Source: Sphingomonas sp. Leaf412
GTDB lineage: Bacteria > Pseudomonadota > Alphaproteobacteria > Sphingomonadales > Sphingomonadaceae
DNA: 64,000 nt
Assembly: GCF_001425405.1 (NCBI RefSeq)
Contig: NZ_LMQP01000002.1
Span: forward strand, 484,144-548,143
Reading direction: 5' to 3'
A model generated the notes under the pieces. It did no database searches. It was given only the letters and a program-made list of their open reading frames with translations, and was not told where the DNA came from. Positions 7,596 through 15,852 of the stretch are shown in pieces. Numbering within the stretch: position 1 is the stretch's first letter; the number at the start of each line of letters is the position of its first letter. The translations under genes and the position numbers were made by a program.

Positions 7596-9113
7596 ATGTT
7601 CGATAGCCTGAGCGATCGTCTTGGCGGTGTGTTCGACCGGTTGCGTGGCCGTGGCGCGCTGACCGAGGCGGACGTGCGTCAGGCGATGCGCGAGGTGCGC
7701 GTCGCGCTGCTGGAGGCGGACGTCGCGCTGCCCGTCGCGCGCGAGTTCGTCGACAAGGCGACCGAGAAGGCGATCGGGCAGAACGTCCTTCGCTCGGTCA
7801 CCCCCGGGCAGCAGGTCGTCAAGATCGTCAACGACGCGCTGGTCGAGATGCTGGGCGGCGACGATCCCGAGGCGTCCGCGCTGCATCTGGACGTCGCGCC
7901 CCCCGCGATCGTGATGATGGTCGGGCTTCAGGGTTCGGGCAAGACCACCACGACGGCGAAGATCGCGCGCCGCCTGTCCAGGGGCGGCGGCATGGCGGGG
8001 GAGAAGCCGCGCCGCGTGCTGATGGCGTCGCTGGACGTCAATCGCCCGAACGCGCAGGAGCAGTTGGCGACGCTGGGCACGCAGGTCGAGGTATCGACGC
8101 TGCCGATCGTTCAGGGGCAGCAGCCGGTCGACATCGCGCGGCGCGCGGTGCAGGCGGCGAAGTTGCAGGGCTTCGACGTCCTAATGCTCGACACCGCGGG
8201 CCGCCTTCACGTCGACCAAGCGTTGATGGACGAGATGAAGGCGGTGGCCGAGGTCGCGCGGCCGCAGGAGATCCTGCTCGTCGTCGACAGCCTGACCGGG
8301 CAGGACGCGGTCAACGTCGCGCAGAATTTCAGCGATCAGGTGCCGCTGACGGGCATTGTCCTGACCCGCATGGACGGCGATGCGCGTGGCGGTGCTGCGC
8401 TGTCGATGCGCGCGGTGACGGGCAAGCCGATCAAGTTCGCGGGCATGGGCGAGAAGCTGGACGCGCTGGAGGCGTTCCAGCCGAGCCGCGTCGCGGGCCG
8501 TATCCTGGGCATGGGCGACATTGTGTCGCTGGTCGAGAAGGCCGCCGAATCGATCCAGCAGGAAGACGCCGAACGCATGGCGTCGCGGCTGGCCAAGGGC
8601 CAGTTCGACCTGAACGACCTGCGCTCGCAGCTGGCGCAGATGCGGCGGATGGGTGGCCTGGGCGCGCTGGCGGGAATGATCCCCGGCATGAAGAAGGCGC
8701 AGGCGGCGATGGCGTCGGGCGCGGTGGACGAGAAGATCCTGCTGCGCATGGACGCGATGATAACGTCGATGACGCCCAAGGAACGCGCGAAGCCCGAGCT
8801 CATCAACGCCAAGCGCAAGATCCGCATCGCCAAGGGCAGCGGCACCAACGTGCAGGACATCAACAAGCTGTTGAAGATGCATCAGGAAATGCAGTCCGCG
8901 ATGAAGAAGATCAAGAAGATGGGCGGTATGAAGGGCATGCTGGCCATGCTGGGCAAGGGCGGTCCCGGGGGCGGGATGGCGGGCCTGGGCAATGCGCTGG
9001 GCGGCGCGGACCTCGGCGACATGCTGGGCAAGGCGGGCGGCGGACTGCCACAGCTGCCGGGCATGCCGGGCGGTGGCGGCGGATTGCCGCCGGGATTCAA
9101 GTTCAGGAAGTGA
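7596..9113 (+). CDS. ffh: Signal recognition particle protein Ffh
   Basis: A 505-residue SRP54 GTPase that targets membrane and secreted proteins to FtsY and the translocon. Order of domains: an N-terminal four-helix bundle (MFDSLSDRLGGVFDRL), the G domain with P-loop GLQGSGKTTTTAKIA (about 110-124), MLDTAGRLHVDQ and LTRMDGDARGGAAL, then the Met-rich M domain (MRRMGGLGALAGMIPGMKKA, KKIKKMGGMKGML) ending in a Gly/Pro/Met tail. The ATG at 7596 is chosen because GGAAGGA lies 7-13 bases upstream and the protein starts as in homologues. The gene heads an ffh-rpsP-rimM transcription unit. Confidence 0.97.
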   Translation: MFDSLSDRLGGVFDRLRGRGALTEADVRQAMREVRVALLEADVALPVAREFVDKATEKAIGQNVLRSVTPGQQVVKIVNDALVEMLGGDDPEASALHLDVAPPAIVMMVGLQGSGKTTTTAKIARRLSRGGGMAGEKPRRVLMASLDVNRPNAQEQLATLGTQVEVSTLPIVQGQQPVDIARRAVQAAKLQGFDVLMLDTAGRLHVDQALMDEMKAVAEVARPQEILLVVDSLTGQDAVNVAQNFSDQVPLTGIVLTRMDGDARGGAALSMRAVTGKPIKFAGMGEKLDALEAFQPSRVAGRILGMGDIVSLVEKAAESIQQEDAERMASRLAKGQFDLNDLRSQLAQMRRMGGLGALAGMIPGMKKAQAAMASGAVDEKILLRMDAMITSMTPKERAKPELINAKRKIRIAKGSGTNVQDINKLLKMHQEMQSAMKKIKKMGGMKGMLAMLGKGGPGGGMAGLGNALGGADLGDMLGKAGGGLPQLPGMPGGGGGLPPGFKFRK

Positions 9114-9123
9114 GCAACACCCT

Positions 9124-9198
9124 CGTCACCTCGGCGAAAGCCGGGGTTTCGGGCGAGGATCGAAACGACAACCGGAAGACCCCGGCGTGCGCCGGGGT
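9124..9198. repeat. REP-like palindromic elements in the ffh-rpsP gap
   Basis: The 113-base gap holds two GC-rich palindromes. One spans 9124-9148 with the core CGGCGAAAGCCGGGG. The other is a perfect 8-bp stem, ACCCCGGC-GTGC-GCCGGGGT (9179-9198). The core 'CCCGGCGAAAGCCGGGG' is, from memory, very common between genes in sphingomonads. It may stabilise mRNA ends or attenuate between ffh and rpsP. Confidence 0.55.
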
Positions 9199-9226
9199 GA
9201 CGATTTGAGAAGGCAAGGAAGACAAC

Positions 9227-9679
9227 ATGGCACTCAGCATTCGCCTGTCGCGTGGCGGCTCCAAGAAGCGTCCCTATTACCGCATCGTCGTCGCCGACGC
9301 GCGCAGCCCGCGTGACGGCAAGTTCATCGAGCGGATCGGCAGCTACAACCCGCTGCTGGCCAAGGACGACGAGAAGCGCGTCGTGCTGGACGCCGATCGC
9401 GCCAAGCACTGGCTGGGCGTGGGCGCGCAGCCGACCGACCGCGTCGCGCGCTTTCTGGACGTGGCGGGCGTGCGCGAGCGCGCCTCGCGCGAGAACCCCA
9501 AGAAGGGCGAGCCTGGCGAGAAGGCCAAGGAGCGCGCCGAGGAGCGCGCCGAGAAGGTGAAGGCGCAGGAGGAGGCCGCCGCGGCCGCCGCCGCCGCCCC
9601 GGCACCCGAGCCGGAGGCCGCCGCGGAGGAGCCCGCCGCCGCCGAGGGCGAGACCGCCGAAGCGACGAGCGAGCAGTAA
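9227..9679 (+). CDS. rpsP: 30S ribosomal protein S16
   Basis: The first 80 residues are canonical S16 ([57 protein letters not shown]). It helps assemble the central and 5' domains of 16S rRNA. A tail of about 65 residues rich in Lys, Glu and Ala follows, bringing the length to 150 compared with 80-110 in many bacteria. Such tails are usual in alphaproteobacteria. An AGGAAG ribosome-binding site precedes the start. Confidence 0.97.
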   Translation: MALSIRLSRGGSKKRPYYRIVVADARSPRDGKFIERIGSYNPLLAKDDEKRVVLDADRAKHWLGVGAQPTDRVARFLDVAGVRERASRENPKKGEPGEKAKERAEERAEKVKAQEEAAAAAAAAPAPEPEAAAEEPAAAEGETAEATSEQ

Positions 9680-9740
9680 GGACCGCGGCCGGTCGTCGTG
9701 CGTTCCCTTCGTCTGCCCTTCGGCATGATGGAGGTATCGC

Positions 9741-9875
9741 ATGACGACCGACCCCGATCCCCGCACCGCACCCGACGATGACCAGGATACGGCCAACCAG
9801 GGGCAGTCGTCCGACGACCCCGCCGAAGGCGCCGACGACACCCCCGCCGGCGGCGACGGCTCGCCCGCGGGTTGA
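9741..9875 (+). CDS. Acidic 44-aa ORF overlapping the rimM 5' end
   Basis: An ATG at 9741, preceded by GGAGG four to five bases farther upstream than usual (ATGGAGGTATCGCATG), opens a 44-codon frame ending at TGA 9873-9875. Its third codon positions are about 84% G or C, like real genes here. The product is acidic (DPDPRTAPDDDQD, DDPAEGADDTPAGGD) and matches no family I know. It overlaps the first 33 codons of rimM out of frame. It may be a leader peptide, or the two frames may be one gene split by a frameshift or sequencing error. Confidence 0.35.
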   Translation: MTTDPDPRTAPDDDQDTANQGQSSDDPAEGADDTPAGGDGSPAG

Positions 9876-10347
9876 GGCGCCCGCCGGTGCGGTCGTCCTC
9901 GCGGCGGTCGCGGGCGCGCACGGCATCGGCGGCGAGGTGCGGCTGAAGGTGTTCGGCGACGACCTGTCGCCGCACCGGACCTTCAACAACGGGGCGCTGA
10001 CGCTGTCGTCCCTGCGTGACGGTACGATCGCGCGCTTCGCCGAGGTAAGCGATCGCAGTGCGGCGGAGGCGTTGCGCGGGACGCAATTGTGGGTGTCGCG
10101 CGACGCGTTGCCACCGCTGGGCGAGGGCGAATATTATCACGCCGACCTGATCGGGCTGGCCGCGGTGTCGACCGACGGCTCGGCGGTCGGCCGCGTGGTG
10201 GCGGTCGAGAATTTCGGCGCCGGCGACGTCGTCGAGATCGAACGCGACGCGATCGACGGCCGGGGCAAGCGCTTCATGGTGCCGATGCACGCGGTGCCGG
10301 AATGGGGCGACGGCCGCCTGACCGTCGAGGCGGGGTTCGTCGAATAG
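9778..10347 (+). CDS. rimM: Ribosome maturation factor RimM
   Basis: A 189-residue RimM, which binds S19 and assists late assembly of the 30S head. The conserved N-terminal domain starts at VVLAAVAGAHGIGGEVRLKV; the PRC-barrel segment is EYYHADLIGLAAV, VVAVENFGAGDVVEIE and MVPMHAVPEW. The first 35 residues are a basic, Pro/Thr-rich stretch that is not part of the fold. The start is therefore uncertain: no better ATG, GTG or TTG precedes VEAPAGAVV in this frame. In most relatives rimM is followed directly by trmD; here 4.2 kb of other genes intervene. Confidence 0.9.
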   Translation: MTRIRPTRGSRPTTPPKAPTTPPPAATARPRVEAPAGAVVLAAVAGAHGIGGEVRLKVFGDDLSPHRTFNNGALTLSSLRDGTIARFAEVSDRSAAEALRGTQLWVSRDALPPLGEGEYYHADLIGLAAVSTDGSAVGRVVAVENFGAGDVVEIERDAIDGRGKRFMVPMHAVPEWGDGRLTVEAGFVE

Positions 10348-10366
10348 GCCCGCCGGGGTCGGCCCG

Positions 10367-11407
10367 CTATCCGTCGATCGTTCCGCGCGTGACCTCCACG
10401 ATCCGGTCGCCGGGCGCCAGGCGCTCGACCTCCTCCTGCCAGAAGCCCAGCACGCGGTCGCCGCGGTGGACGCGCAGGCCCTTGCCCGTCGCAAGGGCGG
10501 ACAGCGGGCGGCCGATCTCCTCCGCCGTCACCTCGCGCTCGCGCAGGGTCACTCGCCCGTCGACCGCGGCGAGGTCCGCCAGATAGTCCGCGATCCCCGG
10601 GCCGTGGGTCGATCCCGCCAGCAGCAGGCCTGCGAAGCGGGTGGGATTGATGACGGTGTTGGCGCCCGCCTGATAGGCCAGCGCCTCGTTGTCGATCGAG
10701 CGGATGCTGACGCTGATCGGCACGTGCGGCGCCAGCCGCCGCGCGGTCAGCACGATCAGGATCGACGTGTCGTCGCGACCCGCCGCCACGATGACGGACG
10801 ACGCGCGGGCGACCTTCACCGCCTCCAGCGTCGTGTCGCGCGTCGCGTCCGCGGCCAGCACGGCCAGCCCGGCGTCCTCCGCCTCGCGGAGCGCGGCCTC
10901 GTCGGTGTCGACGACGACGATCGCCTCCGCCGGACGGCCGCGACGCATCAGCTCGCGCACCGCACCGGCGCCGCCGCGGCCATGCCCGACGACCACGACG
11001 TGATCGTGCAGGCGATCCTGGATCAGCCCCATGCGCCATTTCTCCCAGATACGCTTGAACAGGAAATCATAGGCCGTCCCCAGGAAGATCAGCCAGACGA
11101 ACAGGCGGATCGGCGTGACGACGAAGGTATCGAACAGGCGCGCCTGCGGCGTCACCGGGATGATGTCGCCGAAGCCGACCGTGGTGACGGTTATCATCGT
11201 GAAATACAGCACGTCGACGAAGCTGATATGCCCGTCGACATTGTCGCGCAGGCCCTCGCGATCGAACCAGTGCACCGCCAGCGCAATGCCCAGCAGCGCC
11301 AGGACGAGCGCCGCGCGCCACAGGATCGACATCCATGCGGGCATCCGGCCGCGACGGTACAGTCGCAGGCTGTCGTCGCGGATGCGGCGCACGGCGGGAC
11401 GACGCAT
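10367..11407 (-). CDS. Two-TM potassium channel with RCK/TrkA-N domain
   Basis: A 346-residue single-pore K+ channel. After a basic N-terminus come TM1 (LWRAALVLALLGIALAVHW, about 29-47), the pore helix and selectivity filter TVTTVGFGD (73-81), and TM2 (RLFVWLIFLGTAYDFLF). A Rossmann-type RCK domain starts at HVVVVGHGRGGAGAV (136-150) and carries VVVDTDE, AADATRD and the C-terminal RCK-C part (VTAEEIGRPL, DRVLGFW). The channel sits in the inner membrane and its RCK domain probably gates with nucleotide or Ca2+ ligands. Its stop lies 20 bases from rimM, convergently. Its start meets the next minus-strand gene at 11407, so the flavoprotein and channel genes are adjacent on one strand. Confidence 0.88.
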   Translation of the reverse strand: MRRPAVRRIRDDSLRLYRRGRMPAWMSILWRAALVLALLGIALAVHWFDREGLRDNVDGHISFVDVLYFTMITVTTVGFGDIIPVTPQARLFDTFVVTPIRLFVWLIFLGTAYDFLFKRIWEKWRMGLIQDRLHDHVVVVGHGRGGAGAVRELMRRGRPAEAIVVVDTDEAALREAEDAGLAVLAADATRDTTLEAVKVARASSVIVAAGRDDTSILIVLTARRLAPHVPISVSIRSIDNEALAYQAGANTVINPTRFAGLLLAGSTHGPGIADYLADLAAVDGRVTLREREVTAEEIGRPLSALATGKGLRVHRGDRVLGFWQEEVERLAPGDRIVEVTRGTIDG

Positions 11408-12318
11408 CAGCGGCGCAGCGGCGTGCGGGACGCGAGCAGATTGCGGATCGTGGTGGCGGCGACACCGGCCTGCCCCATGGCGTTGCCGATCTGGTCCAGC
11501 CCCTTCACCACGTCGCCCGCCGCGAACAGGCCGGGGACGGTCGTGCGCTGGTGGGCGTCGACTTCCAGACAGCCGTCATCCGTGGCCGCCGCGCCCGCCG
11601 CGACCGCGAGATCGGACCGGATGAGCGAGCCCAGCGCGGGATAGATGCTGTCGAACGCCATTCGCCCGCGCGCCGTGTCGAGCGCGATACGGTCGCCCTC
11701 GATCGCGAAGCCGCCGCACGGGCCGTCGACGCGCGCGATCCCGGCGTCGTCGAGCGCGCGGGCGCAATCGGGGGCGAGGTCGTGTTCGGCGGCGGGGGAG
11801 ATCAGGGTCACGTCCTTCGTATAGCCGCGCAGGAACAACGCCTCCTGCATCCCGTGGTCGCCGGTACCGATGACGCCGACCCTGCGGTCCGTGACTTCAT
11901 AGCCGTCGCATACCGGGCAATAGCGCAGGAGGCCCGCGGCCAGCGCCCGATCGTGCAGTGCAGAGTCCATGTCCGGACAATTGTTGACCACACCGGTGGC
12001 GAGCAGGACGGTGCGTGCGCGCCATTCGCCGGCATCGGTGCGCACGCAAAAATCGTCCCCGTCGGCGACGATCGCGGTGACCGCCACCGCCTCGCGCGTC
12101 ACGCCGAATGCCTGCGCCTGTTCCAGCATACGGGCGAGCAACGCCGGCCCGGCGATGCCGTCGGGAAAGCCCGCGTGGTTGCGGGTCAGCGGGATCAGCG
12201 CGGCGCGGCTCGACCCGTGGTCGAACAGCCGAACCGACAGATGGAAGCGCGCGAGATAGATCGCCGCGGTCAGGCCCGCGGGACCGCCGCCGATGATGAT
12301 GCAGTCGTCGGTGTCCAT
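11407..12318 (-). CDS. Thioredoxin-reductase-like FAD/NAD(P) oxidoreductase
   Basis: A 303-residue class II pyridine-nucleotide disulfide oxidoreductase, close to TrxB length. It has the FAD motif IIIGGGPAGLTAA (7-19), a CPVCD redox pair (134-138), the NAD(P) motif GVIGTGDHGMQEA (148-160) and the terminal FAD segment PGLFAAGDVVKGLDQIGNAM. The active-site pair is C-P-V-C rather than TrxB's C-A-T-C, so its partner may not be thioredoxin. ATG 12318, next to a GAGGGGGG ribosome-binding site, is preferred over upstream in-frame starts. The gene is divergent from the serine hydrolase at 12408. Confidence 0.85.
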   Translation of the reverse strand: MDTDDCIIIGGGPAGLTAAIYLARFHLSVRLFDHGSSRAALIPLTRNHAGFPDGIAGPALLARMLEQAQAFGVTREAVAVTAIVADGDDFCVRTDAGEWRARTVLLATGVVNNCPDMDSALHDRALAAGLLRYCPVCDGYEVTDRRVGVIGTGDHGMQEALFLRGYTKDVTLISPAAEHDLAPDCARALDDAGIARVDGPCGGFAIEGDRIALDTARGRMAFDSIYPALGSLIRSDLAVAAGAAATDDGCLEVDAHQRTTVPGLFAAGDVVKGLDQIGNAMGQAGVAATTIRNLLASRTPLRR

Positions 12319-12407
12319 CCCCCAGCCCCCCTCTGCGTTTCCGTCCGCGCCCTTGCCGCCGCGCAACGCGTGGGTCAGGATCGCTGCCGTCATAGGGGAA
12401 CAACTGC

Positions 12408-13883
12408 ATGATCCGCACCGCCTTTCTCGCCGCCGCCGCGATCGCTTCTCCCGCCGCGGCGCAGGCACCCGCGATGGCGACGGTGGCGCCGCGGATCGAG
12501 GCCGCGTTCGCAAGCTGGATGAAGGCGCGCGACGTGCCGGGCGTCGTCTATGGCGTGGTGAAGGACGGGAAGCTGGTGCTTGTCCGGGGACTGGGCGTGG
12601 CGGAGGTGCCGACGAGGCGGGCGGTGACGGCGGACACCCGTTTCCGCATCGCCTCCATGTCCAAGGCGTTCACCGCGCTGGCGATCCTGAAGCTGCGCGA
12701 CGAGGGGAAGCTGTCGCTCGATGCGCCGGCCGAGCGCTACGTGCCCGAGTTGAAGGGGTGGCGCTATCCGACGACCGACGCACCGCGGATCACGGTGGCG
12801 GACCTGCTGCATCACACCGCCGGATTCGTGGAGGACAATCCCTGGGGCGACCGGCAGCAGCCGCTGGACGAGGCGGCGTTCACCGCGATGCTGGCAAAGG
12901 GTGTGCCGTTCGCGCAGGCGCCGGGGATCCGGATGGAATATTCCAACCTCGGCTACGCGCTGCTGGGGCGGATCGTCACCAACGTGTCGGGGCGGCCGTA
13001 CCAGGCGTACATCCGGGGCACGCTGATGCAGCCGCTGGGGATGCGCTCGACGGGATTTGACGTATTCGCCACCCCAGCGGGGGAGCGCGCGCTCGGCTAT
13101 CGCTGGCAGGACGGGGCGTGGGTGCGCGAGCCGGACATGGCGGACGGTGCGTTCGGGGCGATGGGGGGCGTTGAGACGACCGCGGACGATTACTGGCGCT
13201 GGGTCGCGTTCCTCCTGTCGGCGTGGCCGGCGCGGGACGGACCGGATGCGGGGCCGGTGAAGCGCGCCACGGTGCGCGAGATCGTCGAAGGCGCGAACTT
13301 CATGACCGTGGGGGATCGCGCGACGCTGGGCACCCCATGCCGGACGCCGGTGACCTACGCGAAGGGGTGGTCGGTGGTGGAGGATTGCACGCTGGGCCGC
13401 GTGGTGTCGCATGGTGGCGGCTATCCCGGCTATGGCTCGATCGTGATGCTGCTGCCCGATGCGGGGGTGGGCGTCTTCGCCTTCGCCAACCGTACCTATG
13501 CCGGGCCGTCCGCGCCCGCGATGCAGGCGCTGGCGGCGCTGCGCGCGGCGGGGCTGGCGCCGGTGCGGGCGGTGCCGGTCTCGCCGGGGCTGGCGCGCGC
13601 CTATGCGGCGGCGAAGGTGGTGTGGACCGCGGGCGATCCGGCGCGCGCGCCGCTGGCGGAGAACGTGGCGCTGGACCAGGATCTCGCGCGGCGGCGGGGG
13701 GAGATCGCGGCGCTGAAGGCGACGGTTGGAGTATGCGCGATGGCGGAGCCGGTCGTGCCGGTGTCGGCGATGGAAGGCAGCTTCGCGTGGTCGTGCGCCA
13801 CGGGGAAGGTCGCGGGACGGGTGCAGATGGCGCCGACGCCGGCGTTGAGCCTACAGGTGCTGTCGTTCGCGGCGGGGAAGTGA
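12408..13883 (+). CDS. Serine hydrolase, beta-lactamase/class C penicillin-binding type
   Basis: A 491-residue exported serine hydrolase. Residues 1-19 form a signal peptide ending AAAQA. The acyl-enzyme motif SMSK is at 83-86, the Tyr motif YSN at 178-180, and the third motif is the HGGGYPGYGS stretch near residue 330. These are the landmarks of family S12 (AmpC, EstB, D-aminopeptidase and similar). A C-terminal extension of about 110 residues has no recognised domain and contains two Cys that could form a disulfide. Substrate cannot be told from sequence; esterase or peptidase activity is as likely as beta-lactam hydrolysis. Confidence 0.85.
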   Translation: MIRTAFLAAAAIASPAAAQAPAMATVAPRIEAAFASWMKARDVPGVVYGVVKDGKLVLVRGLGVAEVPTRRAVTADTRFRIASMSKAFTALAILKLRDEGKLSLDAPAERYVPELKGWRYPTTDAPRITVADLLHHTAGFVEDNPWGDRQQPLDEAAFTAMLAKGVPFAQAPGIRMEYSNLGYALLGRIVTNVSGRPYQAYIRGTLMQPLGMRSTGFDVFATPAGERALGYRWQDGAWVREPDMADGAFGAMGGVETTADDYWRWVAFLLSAWPARDGPDAGPVKRATVREIVEGANFMTVGDRATLGTPCRTPVTYAKGWSVVEDCTLGRVVSHGGGYPGYGSIVMLLPDAGVGVFAFANRTYAGPSAPAMQALAALRAAGLAPVRAVPVSPGLARAYAAAKVVWTAGDPARAPLAENVALDQDLARRRGEIAALKATVGVCAMAEPVVPVSAMEGSFAWSCATGKVAGRVQMAPTPALSLQVLSFAAGK

Positions 13884-13904
13884 TTGCGACCGAAGCCTCG
13901 TAAG

Positions 13905-13914
13905 CGTATATACG
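13905..13914. promoter_or_regulatory. Palindrome CGTATATACG upstream of vapB
   Basis: A perfect 10-bp AT-centred palindrome in otherwise GC-rich DNA, 25 bases before the preferred vapB start at 13939. Its position fits an autoregulatory VapB/VapBC operator overlapping the promoter -10 region. The role is an inference. Confidence 0.45.
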
Positions 13915-13938
13915 TTCCGTATGCACAGCGAGGTTGTG

Positions 13939-14208
13939 ATGGACGAGCAGCGGTTGAGGACGTTCAAATCGGGCAATTCGGTTGCGTTGCGCCTGCCCAA
14001 GGCGATGGGCGTTGTGGAGGGTGAGGAGATGAAGATCGTCCCGCACGCGGACGGCTCGTTCAGCCTGTGGCGGGTCGCGGACGATAAGGCCGTGTTCATG
14101 GCGCTGCCCGGGCAGTTGTCGGCCGGGTTCATCGCTGGCACACGCGGCGATATCGAGCAGCCGGAACGCGACTGGTCGCGTGGCGACGGGACAGCGGCGG
14201 CGGCGTGA
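13939..14208 (+). CDS. vapB: Antitoxin VapB (AbrB/SpoVT type)
   Basis: From ATG 13939 the 89-residue product starts MDEQRLRTFKSGNSVALRLP, the swapped-hairpin AbrB DNA-binding fold, followed by EGEEMKIVPHADGSFSLWRV. An acidic, Arg-containing tail (DIEQPERDWSRGDG) probably wraps the toxin. An upstream in-frame ATG at 13921 would add six residues but falls too close to the palindrome and lacks a ribosome-binding site, while GAGG lies before 13939. It overlaps vapC by 4 bases. VapB neutralises VapC and with it represses the operon. Confidence 0.85.
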   Translation: MDEQRLRTFKSGNSVALRLPKAMGVVEGEEMKIVPHADGSFSLWRVADDKAVFMALPGQLSAGFIAGTRGDIEQPERDWSRGDGTAAAA

Positions 14209-14594
14209 ACTACCTGCTGGACACGAACGCCTGTCTCGATTTCCTTCTGGAACGTAGCCCGCCGTTGATCGCCCGGGTGGGCGATGCATACGGCCGGATG
14301 GCGGTGTCGGCGGTGACTGCGGCGGAATTGCGCGTCGGTAACCGCGCATCGACCGATCCGGCGGGCGATGCGCGGGTGATCGATGCGTTCCTGACGGGGG
14401 TCGAGGTGCTGCCGTTCGACGAGGTCGCCGCCACGATTTACGGCGAGACCGTCCGTCGGATCGGTATGCGCCGCGGCAGTTTCGACCGCCTGATCGCGGC
14501 GCAGGCACTGTCGCTGGGCCTGACACTGGTCACCAACAACGAACGCGATTTCGCGGAGATACCGGGGCTGGTGGTGGAGAACTGGACGCGATGA
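14205..14594 (+). CDS. vapC: Toxin VapC (PIN-domain ribonuclease)
   Basis: A 129-residue PIN-domain protein with the expected acidic residues: D6 in [12 protein letters not shown], the Glu of TAAELRVG (about 41), and the Asp pair in [10 protein letters not shown] and [10 protein letters not shown]. The fold cleaves RNA with Mg2+, often initiator tRNA or the sarcin-ricin loop. Its stop overlaps the trmD start by 4 bases (14591-14594), so this toxin lies inside a translation unit with an essential tRNA methyltransferase gene. All four acidic positions are present, so it is probably active when free of VapB. Confidence 0.9.
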   Translation: MNYLLDTNACLDFLLERSPPLIARVGDAYGRMAVSAVTAAELRVGNRASTDPAGDARVIDAFLTGVEVLPFDEVAATIYGETVRRIGMRRGSFDRLIAAQALSLGLTLVTNNERDFAEIPGLVVENWTR

Positions 14595-15313
14595 CCTTTG
14601 CCGCCACCGTTCTCACCCTCTACCCCGACATGTTCCCCGGGCCGCTGGGCCACAGCCTTGCCGGGCGGGCGCTGGCGGAGGGGAAATGGTCGCTGGATGC
14701 GGTCAACATCCGCGACTTCGCCACCGATCGCCACCGGACCGTCGACGATACGCCCGCGGGGGGCGGTGCGGGGATGGTGTTGCGGGCCGATGTCGTGGCG
14801 CGCGCGGTCGATGCGGCGGCGGCGGACGGGCGGCCGGTGCTGGCGATGACGCCGCGGGGACGGCCGCTGGATCAGGCGCGGGTGCGCGACCTGTCGGCGG
14901 GGGCGGGCGTCGTGGTGCTGTGCGGGCGGTTCGAGGGGTTCGACGAACGCCTGTTCGAGGCGCGCGGGATCGAGGAGGTGGCGATCGGCGACTATGTCCT
15001 GTCGGGTGGGGAGATGGGCGCGCTGGTCCTGCTGGACGCTTGCATCCGGCTGCTTCCCGGCGTAATGGGCGCCGCTTCCAGTGGGGATGACGAGAGCTTC
15101 GAAAGCGGGCTCCTCGAATATCCGCACTATACCCGACCATATGAATGGGAAGGGCGCACGATCCCCGAGGTGCTGCGATCGGGGGATCATGCGAGGATCG
15201 CCGCCTGGCGCAAGCACCGGGCGGAGGTCGATACACGGCTACGGCGGCCGGACCTGTGGGAGCGTCACGTCGGCGCTCGGGTCGGTCGCCCTCTGGCGCG
15301 CGGCGACGAATAG
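14591..15313 (+). CDS. trmD: tRNA (guanine-37-N1)-methyltransferase
   Basis: A 240-residue SPOUT methyltransferase that makes m1G37 to prevent +1 frameshifting. Visible landmarks are [41 protein letters not shown] and the knot loop [19 protein letters not shown], followed by the C-terminal helical domain ([19 protein letters not shown]). Its start codon overlaps the vapC stop (ATGA). No independent ribosome-binding site is obvious, which implies translation coupled to the toxin gene. It is followed after 12 bases by rplS. Confidence 0.96.
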   Translation: MTFAATVLTLYPDMFPGPLGHSLAGRALAEGKWSLDAVNIRDFATDRHRTVDDTPAGGGAGMVLRADVVARAVDAAAADGRPVLAMTPRGRPLDQARVRDLSAGAGVVVLCGRFEGFDERLFEARGIEEVAIGDYVLSGGEMGALVLLDACIRLLPGVMGAASSGDDESFESGLLEYPHYTRPYEWEGRTIPEVLRSGDHARIAAWRKHRAEVDTRLRRPDLWERHVGARVGRPLARGDE

Positions 15314-15325
15314 GGACGTTAGACG

Positions 15326-15721
15326 ATGAACCTGATCCAGACGCTCGAGGCCGAGCAGATCGCGAAGCTGACCGATGCGCGCGCCATCCCCGAATTCCGC
15401 CCCGGCGACACGCTGAAGGTCGGTGTACGCGTGGTCGAGGGCGAGCGCACCCGCGTGCAGAATTACGAGGGCGTGTGCATCGCCCGCGCCAACCGCGGCA
15501 TGGGTTCGTCCTTCACCGTCCGCAAGATGAGCTTCGGCGAGGGCGTGGAGCGCGTGTTCCCGCTGTATTCGCCGAACATCGAGTCGATCACGGTCGTCCG
15601 CAAGGGCGCGGTCCGGCGTGCCAAGCTGTATTACCTGCGCGGTCGCACCGGCAAGTCGGCGCGTATCGCGGAGCGTCGCGACACCCGCCCGGCGAAGGGT
15701 ACCGCCGCCGCCGCCGAGTGA
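15326..15721 (+). CDS. rplS: 50S ribosomal protein L19
   Basis: A 131-residue L19 located at the 30S-50S interface. Conserved blocks are [53 protein letters not shown] and [16 protein letters not shown]. The C-terminal Ala/Lys tail is short. It ends the unit with trmD and is followed by a strong hairpin terminator. Confidence 0.97.
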   Translation: MNLIQTLEAEQIAKLTDARAIPEFRPGDTLKVGVRVVEGERTRVQNYEGVCIARANRGMGSSFTVRKMSFGEGVERVFPLYSPNIESITVVRKGAVRRAKLYYLRGRTGKSARIAERRDTRPAKGTAAAAE

Positions 15722-15745
15722 TCGGCCCGCAGCGATGACGCCACG

Positions 15746-15778
15746 GGGGCGCGGACGGGATGCCGTCCGCGCCCCTTT
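15746..15778 (+). terminator. Terminator after rplS
   Basis: A perfect 13-bp GC-rich stem pairs 15746-15758 with 15763-15775 around a GATG loop and is followed by TTT. It separates the ribosomal unit from the S9 peptidase gene. Confidence 0.8.
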
Positions 15779-15852
15779 CGCGTTTCGTGGGCGGTGGGGT
15801 TTACGCCGCGCGAACATCCCCCGATAAGCCCCGCAACTGGCGGGAGGGTTTC

